Below, piece after piece: positions 1 to 8,573 of a stretch of DNA of 64,000 nucleotides. Every line of letters starts with the position of its first letter. The first letter of the stretch is position 1. The position numbers and the translations under genes are program-made. The notes beneath the pieces were generated by a model. That model searched no databases. It saw only the letters and a list, made by a program, of their open reading frames with translations, and was not told the origin of the DNA. The stretch is from Ottelia alismoides (Eukaryota; Streptophyta; Magnoliopsida; Alismatales; Hydrocharitaceae), in contig JAZKJV010000301.1 of assembly GCA_037367405.1 (NCBI GenBank), positions 434,001-498,000 on the forward strand. The letters run 5' to 3'.

Positions 1-735
1 TTAAAGAGACAAGATTGACCCACTAGCCACATTGGAATAAGATTGAACTCAAAACCTTTTAATCTAAAATAACCGATAAGGTAAACAAGAGCATTGTGCC
101 TATAGGGGGAATTCAGTTATCCTTGTTTTTAATAGTATGCATTTTTTAAAAAGAATATTGGCAAAATTTATACATGAAAAGAAATGTTGTTTTCCGCATC
201 TTCTACTTAGCTCGTGTACAAGTTGAGAATGGTGTCATACACTCGATACAAAGAACATTGTAGGGGTATTTAGTCGAAATTAGCATACATGACTCAATTT
301 TCAATGAAATCATAACCTATGATCATGTCATGTAATGGTTAAGAATTATCCATAATTTCACATGTAACTCGCAATTACGAAAGGTTTAACGAGTAAATAT
401 AAAATTATAAGCATGTGCATACACTTGTACCACTCTTTTGAACACTTGTATTTCTACGGTGATGCGAATAGACAGGTGATGATTGATATATGTCAGAGTT
501 AAGGCATAGAGGGACTAAAGTCCAACTTAAATTAAATTGAACGAATATAAAATAATTCTACTTATACGACGCTAACAAACCAATTAGTACATGAGGATCC
601 ATGAACATGATCCTCAAACAAACAAACCCGTGAGAGATGTATGTGAAGCCTACTCGATTTAAAGCATCTAATTCTTCTTCAAAACATCGCGTCAAAATCC
701 TAACTCGGACCTCGAATAATTACAATCTTTGAATC
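1..735. other. AT-rich intergenic DNA, nothing recognised
   Basis: No open frame with recognisable homology and no clear terminal repeats on either strand. The composition is that of ordinary plant intergenic sequence. Confidence 0.6.
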
Positions 736-870
736 TAGGGATTTTTAACTGGCAGATTTTGTAAACTTTTCAAATTACCTTTACAACCTTTGAAACAACA
801 TAATTCCTCCATCGACCACCTAAACTTGCTAACCTTTACCATATAGGCATTGTAGTTAACTGTCCTTTCC
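736..870. repeat. Solo terminal inverted repeat of a Mutator-like element
   Basis: The block beginning AGGGATTTTTAACTGGCAG runs for about 110 bp, with the same order of motifs as the left terminal repeat of the Pack-MULE at 5775 (both then read on through AATTCCTCC and the downstream ACTTGCTAACC/ACTTACTAACC). It is more diverged than the two arms of the 5775 element are from each other. No matching inverted arm is seen nearby, so this is probably one surviving end of an old element. Confidence 0.6.
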
Positions 871-997
871 TTTGAAAAAACATGCCCTTGTCTACCCATC
901 CACAGCTAGAGTACATTACAAGTGCAGTGACGACGACACCCATTTTCTCAGTCTCGACGTACGCATGGATCTGTTGGCCAATAAGCAAATTCCCTTA

Positions 998-1245
998 GTC
1001 CCTGTTTGGTTGGAAAATAAGCCCTGGAATAAGGGGTCAATTCTCCTCCCAACATGGTTTCCAGTAGTACGACTATTCCCCATTATTCCATCTTATTTCA
1101 CTCTTATTCCTATCTTTATCCCATCTTACCTACCTTTATTTCACCTTATTATCCTTATTCCTATCTTCTAGCCGAACAAAGAATAGACCCTTATTCTCTT
1201 TATTCCCCATCCTTATTGTTGCTTATTTCCGAACCGAACGCACCC
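998..1245. mobile_element. Small MITE with 24-bp imperfect TIRs (PIF/Harbinger- or Stowaway-like)
   Basis: The left end reads GTCCCTGTTTGGTTGGAAAA and the right end, in reverse complement, GGGTGCGTTCGGTTCGGAAA. The arms continue into a shared ATAAG. The interior is a pyrimidine-rich (TTATTCC-like) stretch with no coding capacity. The flanks are TTA on the left and TAG on the right, so the target duplication is TA or a decayed TTA; this leaves the superfamily open. The length of 248 bp is typical for plant MITEs. Confidence 0.6.
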
Positions 1246-1309
1246 TAGGATGCACATGTTGAAAGCCGAGCAGAAAACAGTCGATTCGTTCGATTGAAAT
1301 CCCTCGCAT

Positions 1310-1509
1310 GTCGTCTCCTCGTACCATCCAGTTTTTGTGTATCCATCCACCATGCAATTCCACAAAACAAGGTCCTTCTCTGGGACCATGTCAAAAATTT
1401 TGTGTGCCGACTCTACCAAGTCACACCTGGAATAAGTGGTGATCATGGAGCTTGCTATCTTTGTATTGATGAAGGCCAGCTTTAAAGAAGTAGCAATGGA
1501 CATTCGCAT
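1310..1509 (-). pseudogene. Fragment of a PPR (pentatricopeptide repeat) protein gene
   Basis: Read on the minus strand, this segment encodes a run typical of PLS-class PPR proteins: ITTYSRCDLVESAHKIFD, then MVPEKDLVLWNCMVDGYTK. That is about one and a half 35-residue repeats, with the usual VPEKDLVLWN turn between them. The frame continues only into unrelated residues at both ends. PPR proteins bind organelle RNA in editing, splicing or stability. A piece this short, with no start, no signal and no further repeats, is a relic rather than a gene. Confidence 0.75.
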
Positions 1510-1799
1510 TCGTCGTAGTCCACACCAATGCAGACGACTGCGGACAAGATGATCGTGGCCACAACTGAGGTGATCTGAAATAGATATAACTCATATGCCT
1601 AAAGAGGACCAGAATGGCATCATAGAGGCGATCTCGGGAGTAGCCGGGCGTCCCCTACGAGGCCGGAGCGAGAGTAGAAGAAGAGGAGGGGCGGAGAAGA
1701 GGGAGAGGGCGTGGGCGAAGTCGACGGGGACGAAGGAGGAGCGTCGAGGACGTGGACGGGGACGAAGGAGGGGCCTGATGGCCATGACTTAGATGGTGG
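1510..1799. other. GC-rich intergenic stretch before the MITE
   Basis: The segment from 1630 to 1790 is purine-rich (AGG/CGG-type low complexity) and gives open frames on both strands full of Arg/Gly or Pro/Ser. That reflects composition, not coding. Nothing is recognised. Confidence 0.5.
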
Positions 1800-2360
1800 C
1801 ACTGTGCAAGGAAACGGATCCTCTGCTGTCGGGAGTTTTGCAGCAGAGGTGTTGTAATGCTATTTAGATTATTTTTACGATTTTGATTTCAAAATCTAAC
1901 CTTATAGATTGTATTTTAGTTTAATTCTCTAGCTATCCTCCAAATTTCGTCTAAATCCAAACTTGTTTGGTATTTTATCTTAATGATCAAACATTCGGAT
2001 TTTTTTAAACAAACAGTAATATTCACGAAATTTTTTTTTGGTGTTTTAATTGTGCATCCAATGTTTATCATGTCAGACAAAGTTACATAGAAATTGATGG
2101 GAGACGGGCAACAAGCTGCGCCTCCAATCCCTTTTGAATCGAATTTAAGTTGCTTTGATTATGATCAAATGTTTGACCATTAAGATAAAATAACAAATAA
2201 GTTCGGATTTGAAGGAAATTCGAAGGATAGATAGATAATTAAACTAAAATACAATCTATAAAGTTAGATTTTGAAATCGAAATCATAAAAATAGCCTATT
2301 AGCATTACAACACCTCTGCTTCAAAACTCCCTATAGCAGAAGATCCGTTCCCACTGTGCA
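1800..2360. mobile_element. Mutator-type MITE with long TIRs and a 9-bp target duplication
   Basis: The target duplication CACTGTGCA is present at 1800-1808 and again at 2352-2360. The element between (1809-2351, 543 bp) has terminal inverted repeats of about 190 bp. The left arm begins AGGAAACGGATCCTCTGCTG and the right arm, in reverse complement, GGAACGGATCTTCTGCTATA. The arms then match through ATTTTAGTTTAATT to about 2010 and 2155, leaving a loop of roughly 150 bp. A 9-bp duplication with long TIRs is the signature of the Mutator superfamily. There is no transposase, so it is non-autonomous. Its right end lies only about 100 bp from the RCCR start codon, inside the probable promoter or 5' leader. 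Confidence 0.9.
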
Positions 2361-2450
2361 CCACATGGAACACGAGAGCCGACGTGGCGTGAAAATGCCG
2401 TGAAATTCAAACCATGTGATGCACGGGAGACAGTTTTTTTCTCGGAGGGA

Positions 2451-2747
2451 ATGGCGCTTCTGTCATCTCATCTGCACGGCCTTCTCCGCCTCCCCTCGTC
2501 CCTCCAACCCATCGCCCATAAGCCCCTGCGACTCACAAGCCGCTCATCCACCGCTCGGATCCGCTCCGCCCTCCACATGGACTTCCCCTACCTCCCGCCG
2601 GCGCACCGCGACCTCATGTCCGAGCTCCTCTCCTCCCTCGACTCCCACCTCCCCCTCCTCCCTCCATCCTCCCCTCTCCTCTTCCAGAACTCCTCCGCCT
2701 CCTCCAAGGGCTCCCTCCGCATCTCTCCGGGCACTCCCTCATCTCCG
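2451..2747 (+). CDS. RCCR (ACD2): Red chlorophyll catabolite reductase, exon 1
   Basis: Exon 1 of the chloroplast enzyme that reduces red chlorophyll catabolite, with ferredoxin as electron donor, to the primary fluorescent catabolite in the PAO pathway of chlorophyll breakdown. It encodes 99 residues: a Ser/Arg/Leu-rich N-terminus typical of a plastid transit peptide (about residues 1-42), then MDFPYLPPAHRDLM, the conserved start of the mature protein. An in-frame ATG at 2400 exists, but 2451 is preferred because its product starts MALLSS and gives a normal-length transit peptide. The exon ends in GTPSSP at an intact GT donor (2748). It is very GC-rich, like the first exons of many monocot genes. 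Joined to exon 2 it gives 300 residues, close to the family length (about 320 in Arabidopsis). Confidence 0.9.
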
Positions 2748-2832
2748 GTACCTCCGCTCTCTTCTCCCTCCCTCTCCCTCTCAAGAACCCACTTCGCAAA
2801 CTTCCGAATTAACTCACCACCTATTTAAGCAG
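2748..2832 (+). other. Intron of RCCR (85 bp, phase 0)
   Basis: Begins GTACCTCC and ends TATTTAAGCAG. Removing it joins GTPSSP to VDLVLSSWIHC without a gap, which matches the family exactly; reading through it instead loses the conserved frame. It is pyrimidine-rich in its first half. Confidence 0.9.
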
Positions 2833-3438
2833 GTCGACCTCGTTCTCTCCTCGTGGATCCACTGCGAGCTGCCCTTTGGCGCCCTCGACATCACCACACT
2901 CTCCGCGTTCCTCAAGTCCACTGCCACCGACGCCCCTCACCTCCTTATGGAGTTCATCCAGAGTGGCCCTAAGAACATGGTCGTCATCATGGATCTCCTC
3001 CCCAGGAGAGACCTAGTCCTTCACCCGGATTACCTTGCCCACTTCTACGAGGAGACCCAACTGGAAAAATTGCGACAGCAGCTCGACAAATGCCCGCAGG
3101 TGAGACCCTACTGCTCGTCCTCTCTGTTCGTGCGCAGCGCGCTTTCGCCGACGGCCGTGGCCGTGAGCATCGTGTGCGACGAGGAAGGGGAGTTGGAAGA
3201 GGTTGTAGGTGCGCATGTGTGTGGGGCGGCGAGGGATGTGGTTGGGGTGTGGCTGGAGAGGTGTATCGGGTTGGAGAGAACGGTGGGGGAAGGGGCGGTG
3301 GAGGTACTGCGCAGGAGAGATGGCCTGATCAAGAAGAAGGCCATCGAGGTGGATCTCACTGCCAACCTCCCCAGGTTGTTTGGGGAGGATGTGGCTCGTG
3401 AGGTTGTGGAAGCCATCCAAAAGGCATTCGGAGTGTGA
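2833..3438 (+). CDS. RCCR (ACD2): Red chlorophyll catabolite reductase, exon 2
   Basis: Encodes the remaining 201 residues to a TGA stop. Family landmarks in order are VLSSWIHCELP, MEFIQSGPKN, RDLVLHPDYL, SSSLFVRSALSPTA, VWLERC and the C-terminus PRLFGEDVAREVVEAIQKAF. The acidic residues in MEFIQ and EVDLT sit where the Arabidopsis enzyme has the Glu and Asp reported to line the substrate pocket (alignment from memory). There are no frameshifts or internal stops, so the gene looks functional. It is flanked by a Mutator MITE about 100 bp upstream and a Tourist-like MITE starting about 60 bp downstream of the stop, so both of its non-coding margins are transposon-derived. In other plants RCCR is nuclear, usually single-copy, and imported into plastids. 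Confidence 0.95.
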   Translation, partial: VDLVLSSWIHCELPFGALDITTLSAFLKSTATDAPHLLMEFIQSGPKNMVVIMDLLPRRDLVLHPDYLAHFYEETQLEKLRQQLDKCPQVRPYCSSSLFVRSALSPTAVAVSIVCDEEGELEEVVGAHVCGAARDVVGVWLERCIGLERTVGEGAVEVLRRRDGLIKKKAIEVDLTANLPRLFGEDVAREVVEAIQKAFGV

Positions 3439-3497
3439 AAGTTGGGAGTTTCTTCTACACTTGTTTTAGTTACAACAAGGCTTGAGTGATTTCATAA

Positions 3498-3810
3498 GGT
3501 ACGTTTCGTGTGTGTGATAGAGGGTTAAATTGGATGTGGGTTTGTTGTGTATTTATTGTGATATGATTATATTGAAGTTTGAAAAAAATGAGTAGTTATT
3601 ACGAAGAGATTGTACTGGAACTTGAAAAAGTAGGTAAAAGTTGAGTTGTTTATATTTTTTAGATGATATGATGGTATAATATATTATTTTTTTGAATAGA
3701 TAAAAGAGAAATGATTTATTTAATGTATTAAAAAAGAGAGGAAAAGTAGGTCCCACAAGAGAGAAAAATTGAGGTTTGTGGGGGTTTAACCCTGAAGCCG
3801 AACATGATCT
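3498..3810 (+). mobile_element. Tourist-like MITE, third copy of the family at 14370-15152
   Basis: Shares GATATGAT(T)(A/G)TATTGAAGTTTG, the ATGATATGATGGTATAATAT block and AGGTCCCACAAGA with the two MITEs at 14370-15152, in the same order. The ends are degraded (GGTACGTTTCG left, CCGAACATGATC right) and no clean TTA duplication remains. It begins about 60 bp after the RCCR stop codon and could lie in its 3' untranslated region. Confidence 0.7.
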
Positions 3811-4639
3811 TTGTTATGCACATGTTTGAAGGGTTTGGGAAAAGGTTGGATCTTTCATTGTTTTGTCATACATTAGATTATTCATATTTTTGCAGACACA
3901 AAATTATTACAGAAAGTTTGATAAGAGACGTGTAACAAGGTGTGCCGCCAATCTCTTTTGGAAAAATGTATCCGGAACAGTATTTTCATTGGTTGTGTCG
4001 CTTTTACTTGGTACTGATCTTGCTGTAGATTGGTTTCATAGCCGGATACGTTTTTCTAAGGAACAGTATATTTATATATACGACTACAAAAACTTTTTTT
4101 TTCTGGAAACCCATCATCCCTTTAAACAGTGAGTGTTGTTGTGCAGCAAATGACATCAAAAGATGTCCATGCAAAACCCATTTACTGGCTTTGAGAAGGA
4201 GCTGAACATGCAGACTATGATGCTCATTTGTTAGTTTACACTTGACATTATGATGTATAAATTTTACGTTTTTTTTATCATTTTTATCATGAAAAAATGA
4301 TTGCAAATAAATAATATTTATAAAAACAGAATGCCATGAAAAACACATAATAGGATAAAGGGCAAATTGGGTGTGGATCTACAGGGATCAACGAACTTAG
4401 GGAGTTGTTTTCGGAATTAATTTGGCTCTTTAAGGCAAGATTGATGTTGATTATTATTGTAAATCCCCGCAATCAGGGTATTCCTATCCTTTGAGTGGAG
4501 AGGGATCCGTCCTTGTAACCCTAAACATAGGTCTCCATCTATATAAGGGTTACTTGAGTTACGATCCTAATCCCTTCAAAGTCGGTATTATATCTCCCTC
4601 GTATATGACCTTCGACTGGATTTTTACACACTAATGGCA
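3811..4639. other. Intergenic DNA with a short repeat shared with the upstream MITE
   Basis: Bases 3890-3962 resemble the loop of the Mutator MITE (about 2075-2140); see findings. The CCGGATACGTTTTTC-type segment at 4040-4090 recurs, diverged and inverted, at 8250-8310. From 4500 to 4630 a TATATAAGGGTTACTTGAG run looks like an LTR promoter remnant, placed just ahead of the copia relic. No gene is seen. Confidence 0.45.
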
Positions 4640-5170
4640 TTTCTCCCTCCATATACACAAAAACCATGGTCAAGAGAAAGCCAAACAACTCATACAACAG
4701 ATATCCCTATATCTTTAAGAAAGGGAACTATACATTGTAGTAAGCATCATGTGTCGCATGTTGTGTCTTTCTCATGCCTTGGGTCTTCGTACAACGATTT
4801 TATGAGGCACTTTATGCCATGGATATTTCTTGTAATCACACCGAGGCACTTCGTGTCTCCATATGGAGATTGGTAATGGAAGAAGAGATGTCTGCACTTG
4901 TTTCACAAAGCACATGACATCTTGTTTATCCACCTGGTGATAACAAGATGGTTGGATGCATGCGGCTATTCATAGTGAAATATAAGCCTGATGGCTCGAT
5001 TGCTTGGTACAAGGCTCACTTAACAAATATGGAGTTTACTGGAACCTATGGTGTTGATTTCTTTGGTACATTATTCATGGTTGCTCACCTCTCCATTGTA
5101 CGTACCCTTACGGTGCCTTTACATCAATTTGATTTAAAAAAAAATATTCCTATTCAGTGTCCTACAAGAG
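4640..5170 (+). pseudogene. Ty1/copia reverse transcriptase relic
   Basis: The frame carries ISLRKGTIHCSKHHVSHVVS, the segment normally just before copia RT, then EEMSALVSQST and KYKPDGSIAWYKAHL, GVDFFGTLF and VPLHQFDLKK, the conserved early blocks of copia RT. At least one frame change is needed near 4876. It stops before the YVDD active-site block, and no LTR is recognised, so this is a fragment of a dead retrotransposon. Confidence 0.8.
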
Positions 5171-5765
5171 GTGTTATACGCGCATTAACCTCTCCTCTTT
5201 TAGGTTCAAGGAGAGTGTTAGAACGTGTGCTTGCTATGCAAATTTATATATAGATTTAAATAGTCCTCATGTCACACGTAGTTTCAAAAGTTATTAGTGG
5301 TGATAGGAAATTTGGATCTTTCTAGGCCACTAGCCGATGATTCCTTGTTTGTGCTTAGGAACGAAAAATGAAATGTGGCATTGTTGGTTGAAGGAATTGT
5401 AAATAAAACTTTATTAACTTTGCATCACATAAACAAGGAATATAAAGCAAATTTTTTGCTTAAAATATGGTATGTTCATCTTATGAATACGGAATTTCAA
5501 CACTTGTTGCACTTTGCGAAACCATTATTTTTGGGAAATAAATTTCCTAACATGGTTTCTAATATTCTAATGATTGTTGAGATGAAATCAGGGTTACCTC
5601 TTGAAGCATGAGTCTTTAAGGCGAGACACCTCTCGAATGAAGTTTGATTTGAACCCGTCTCTCTCGTGGGCACAATGATGAGTCACGTAGCTTCCTACGA
5701 ATTTGATGTCATCTTCTTAGTCTTGTCCACACAAGGATGATTGAGCTTCTGATTTCGTCGCACAT
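5171..5765. other. AT-rich DNA without recognisable genes
   Basis: May be further decayed retrotransposon sequence after the copia fragment. The open frames are short and match nothing recognised. Confidence 0.4.
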
Positions 5766-6224
5766 TATTGAATAGGGATTTTTACCCGGCAGACCCTATA
5801 ATCTTTTCGAATTACCGCTACGACCTTCGAAACATCCTAATTCCTCCCTCGACCCTGTAAACTTACTAACCCTTACCCTACAAACCCTGTGGTTAACCCC
5901 CGTTCATTTACCCATTAAAATTAACCCGATTCCGTTATGTTCATTTAAATTATACCTAATTTGTTTATCAAATTTACATCTAATACCACTCCATCGTCTC
6001 AGGAGAATCCATCCCCCTGCGCCGCTCTCCTGCCAGCCTCGCCACTTCCATCCCTGCTCTCCCCTTCGCCGCCGACGAGCCCCGTTCCCAGCTCCTTCCC
6101 TCCTCCTCCTCTGCTCGAATGGTCTGTATGAGCCGAAGCTCCTCGCGGTCCCCTCCCATCATTCCCCCCGCGGCGCTGCACCCTGCCCACACCCCGTGCG
6201 TCGCTCCTCCTGGCCTCCTCCGCC

Positions 6225-6396
6225 TCCCTCTGTTGCGCCACCACGGATGCCACTCCCGCCGCAAAGAAATCCAACCCCTCCACTGCATGCGCCTCGCTCA
6301 TTGACTCCACCATCCTCGACCAGTGGATGCACACCCTAAAGAAGGGCGGCTCCCCGCTCAACCGCGGAGGGGACAAGGCGGACCTCTGGCTCTGAT
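6225..6396 (+). pseudogene. Second captured coding scrap in the Pack-MULE, identity unknown
   Basis: One plus-strand frame reads STACASLIDSTILDQWMHTL and then KKGGSPLNRGGDKADLWL before a stop. It is GC-rich, has a protein-like composition and lies outside the terminal repeats, so it is probably a second host fragment. I do not recognise the family. Confidence 0.4.
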
Positions 6397-6419
6397 CCTA
6401 CGGCGGAGCGCAACGTAGT

Positions 6420-7249
6420 ATCCACCCCGTGAGCGCGTGCGCATAGGATCGTTGCGTGGAGATCCACGTCTGGAGGCATGATCGCCAATTCTGAAGCTCG
6501 AACTCCAGGTTGGTCGCCGACCGCCCCAGCCTCGTGGCAGGGGGTGGTCGGTCGGCCAGCTTGGGTGTCGCCAGGAGGAGCTTGGCTTCATCGATCACCC
6601 GCTTCTGGATCAAGTGGAAATCTGCCATCGTCCGCCACATTCTCGCGAGCCTGCCATCATCGACACAATGCTCAACGAACAAGCATTGATCCATAAATTT
6701 CATCATTTGTGAGAGAAAAATCCATACCCTTGAAGCAACTCCATGATCTGCGGATGAAGCTCCTCGTCCCTGAGCGTTTCGATCCTCCTCGATATGGCTT
6801 CGATGGAGTGGATCGAGACTTTAATACGCGTAGTAAGGTCCCGTTCGATCCGTCGCGTCTTGTCCAATGCGTCGAGATCCTCCGCCGTCACGTCTTGGTT
6901 CCTCAGTTGCATGCATTTCTTCTCGTACGCTTTTCTTATCCGTTCTCCAGACTAAGGATGAGATTATTCGATCTATCTCATGTTTTCGGAAACAAAATTT
7001 CAATCGAGGGAACAGACTAGGAGAATCGGAATCGCATACCTTGACCTCCTCGTATAGCTTCTTCTCCCAGGCGTACAATCGATCCAACGTTGACTGGTGG
7101 CTCCCCGATATCATGCAGGAGTCCTCCGAGATATCGCTGCTCGTTTCGTACGAATTCTCCATGACGCTCGGAGGAGCTTGCAAGAACCTGGAAGACGACG
7201 AGCGGGACGAGGCGGAACGGAAGAGAGCGACTGGATTCAGCATCTTCAT
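6420..7249 (-). pseudogene. DUF632 (NRG2-like) gene fragment captured by the Pack-MULE
   Basis: Three exon-like blocks on the minus strand match the DUF632 domain of plant DUF630/DUF632 proteins (the NRG2 family; functions include nitrate signalling and leaf development). Block 1 (7249-7040) has SYETSSDISEDSCMISG and HQSTLDRLYAWEKKLYEEVK. Block 2 (about 6935-6728) has KCMQLRNQDV, KVSIHSIEAISRRIETLRDE and ELHPQIMELLQG. Block 3 (6650 down to about 6420) has LARMWRTMADFHLIQKR and ELQNWRSCLQTWI. Introns are still present: one is 6727-6651 with GT and AG ends joining LLQG to LARMW, so the capture was from genomic DNA. The gene is incomplete at both ends. Any transcript would at most be a chimaeric or antisense RNA. 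Confidence 0.85.
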
Positions 7250-7843
7250 CGCTGCTGAAAAAACAAAGAGATCACCACAACAACAACAGTCGATCTGTGC
7301 GTCAATGTGTGGTTTTCTTTCAAACCTGTGATTTCACTTGAACCGGAAGAAGAAGAACACTGTGCTCTGCTCGCCTTGACTCATACAGACCATTCGAGCA
7401 GAGGAGGAGGGAAGGAGCTGGGCAATGGCTCGTCAGCGGCGGAGGGGAGAGCAGGGATGGAAGTGGCGAGGCTGGCGGGAGAGCAGCGCAGGGGGATGGA
7501 TTCTTCGGAAGAAGAAGAACACTTCCCCCTCCCAAGCTCCCTGCTCAGCCTCGGCGATGGAGCCTCCCACGGATGCGGCTTTCCTGCCCTCCCCTCCCGA
7601 TCTACTTTGGAGGATTTTTTCCTATTTTTTTGCCTAATCCTAACCGTTGGATGATAAATTGGTTAGGTTAACTCAAGACTAACTCAAGTAATTGACTCAA
7701 ATATAGTTAAAATTGACGGCAGGGTTTGTTGGGTAAGACGGACCAAGTTTACAGGGTCGAGGGAGGAATTAGGATGTTTCGAAGGTCGTAGCGGTAATTC
7801 GAAAAGATTATAGGGTCTGCCGGGTAAAAATCCCTATTGAATA

Positions 7844-8240
7844 TCACACGTTAAGTCAGTTATGTTCTCTCAATTATATGGTATTCAATATGGTCGTGGT
7901 ACGTAGGCATAACTGTATAAAGAGACCTCAATATTAAGTGCATTCACAATCATTCATTTTAGGTGGACATGAGTGCTTAAGTTTTGTTACATTAATGGAT
8001 TGCCAAGGGCTTACAAGTCCAACAATCTCCCACTAGCCCTTAGAGCCATTCATGTACAACTCTTATCCATATATTAACTACTTGATGGTTGAAGGACATT
8101 TGAGTTAATGGCTTGGTTAGTGGATCAGCAATATGCAACCTTAGTGATCGTGATATCACCATGCTTCTGGATCTCCCGAATAATGTGGTATTTCCTCTCT
8201 CCGTGCTTGCTTTTTTGATGCCACCAGGGTTCTAGAAGCA
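7844..8240 (-). pseudogene. Copia 3' end relic: RNase H tail, polypurine tract and LTR start
   Basis: On the minus strand 8235-8040 encodes SKHGERKYHIIREIQKHGDI and DPLTKPLTQ, the C-terminal tail of copia RNase H. It is followed by the polypurine tract (AGGGCTAGTGGGAGAT) and then TGTTGGACTTGTAAGCC at 8022, the usual TG start of an LTR running toward 7850. The rest of the element is missing and its LTR cannot be closed. Confidence 0.65.
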
Positions 8241-8573
8241 TTCCCCCTTGCGTATCAAAAAAGTGTTTGTAGTCATATATATAAACATATTGTTCTGTAA
8301 AAAAACATATCCGGCGTATGTGTCAGATGACCGATGGGGTACATGTGTTGCCCCAGAAGAACTCCCAAAGTACCTCTCTCTGATGTTCTTAAACTTCTCT
8401 GCAACATCGATAGCCTCGGAGACGGATGTGAGGTGTATTCCAGCCAGCTTATCATGTACTTCTTCCCTCATCCCCTTGATAAACTTCTCCATATTCTCAT
8501 GTAGAAAGGCAACCACTGCTGGTGTGTGGCGGGACAGCTCTGTATAGCATATGAAAAATTGTCTGACTCTCAT
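8241..8573 (-). pseudogene. Ty3/gypsy gag fragment
   Basis: The minus-strand frame contains FFICYTELSRHTPAVVAF, MEKFIKGMREEVHDKLAG and SVSEAIDVAEKFKNI. These are the conserved steps of the retrotransposon gag (capsid) domain of gypsy elements. There is no zinc knuckle and no pol. It is abutted directly by the copia relic at 8240, so the two dead elements were joined by insertion or deletion. Confidence 0.75.

Larger units (their letters stand above)
5766..7843. mobile_element. Pack-MULE: Mutator-like element carrying host gene fragments
   Basis: The perfect 9-bp duplication TATTGAATA lies at 5766-5774 and 7835-7843. The element between (5775-7834, 2060 bp) starts GGGATTTTTACCCGGCAGAC, and its right end is the inverse. 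The outer TIR runs about 115 bp (to TTACTAACCC / the region near 7720). A second, inner inverted block, about 130 bp of GC-rich sequence, pairs 5995-6135 with 7375-7510. Between the arms lie fragments of cellular genes: DUF632 exons on the minus strand and a second unidentified coding scrap on the plus strand. There is no transposase, so it depends on an autonomous MULE elsewhere. Confidence 0.9.

Noticed and set aside
2416..2832. A 340-codon single-exon RCCR start at 2416
   Set aside because: That frame gives Ser/Pro low complexity before VDLVLSS. The conserved MDFPYLPPAHRDLM lies in the other frame and joins through an 85-bp intron.
6420..7249. DUF632 region as a functional gene
   Set aside because: Both ends of the gene are missing, it lies within Mutator TIRs with a 9-bp duplication, and it lacks most of the protein.
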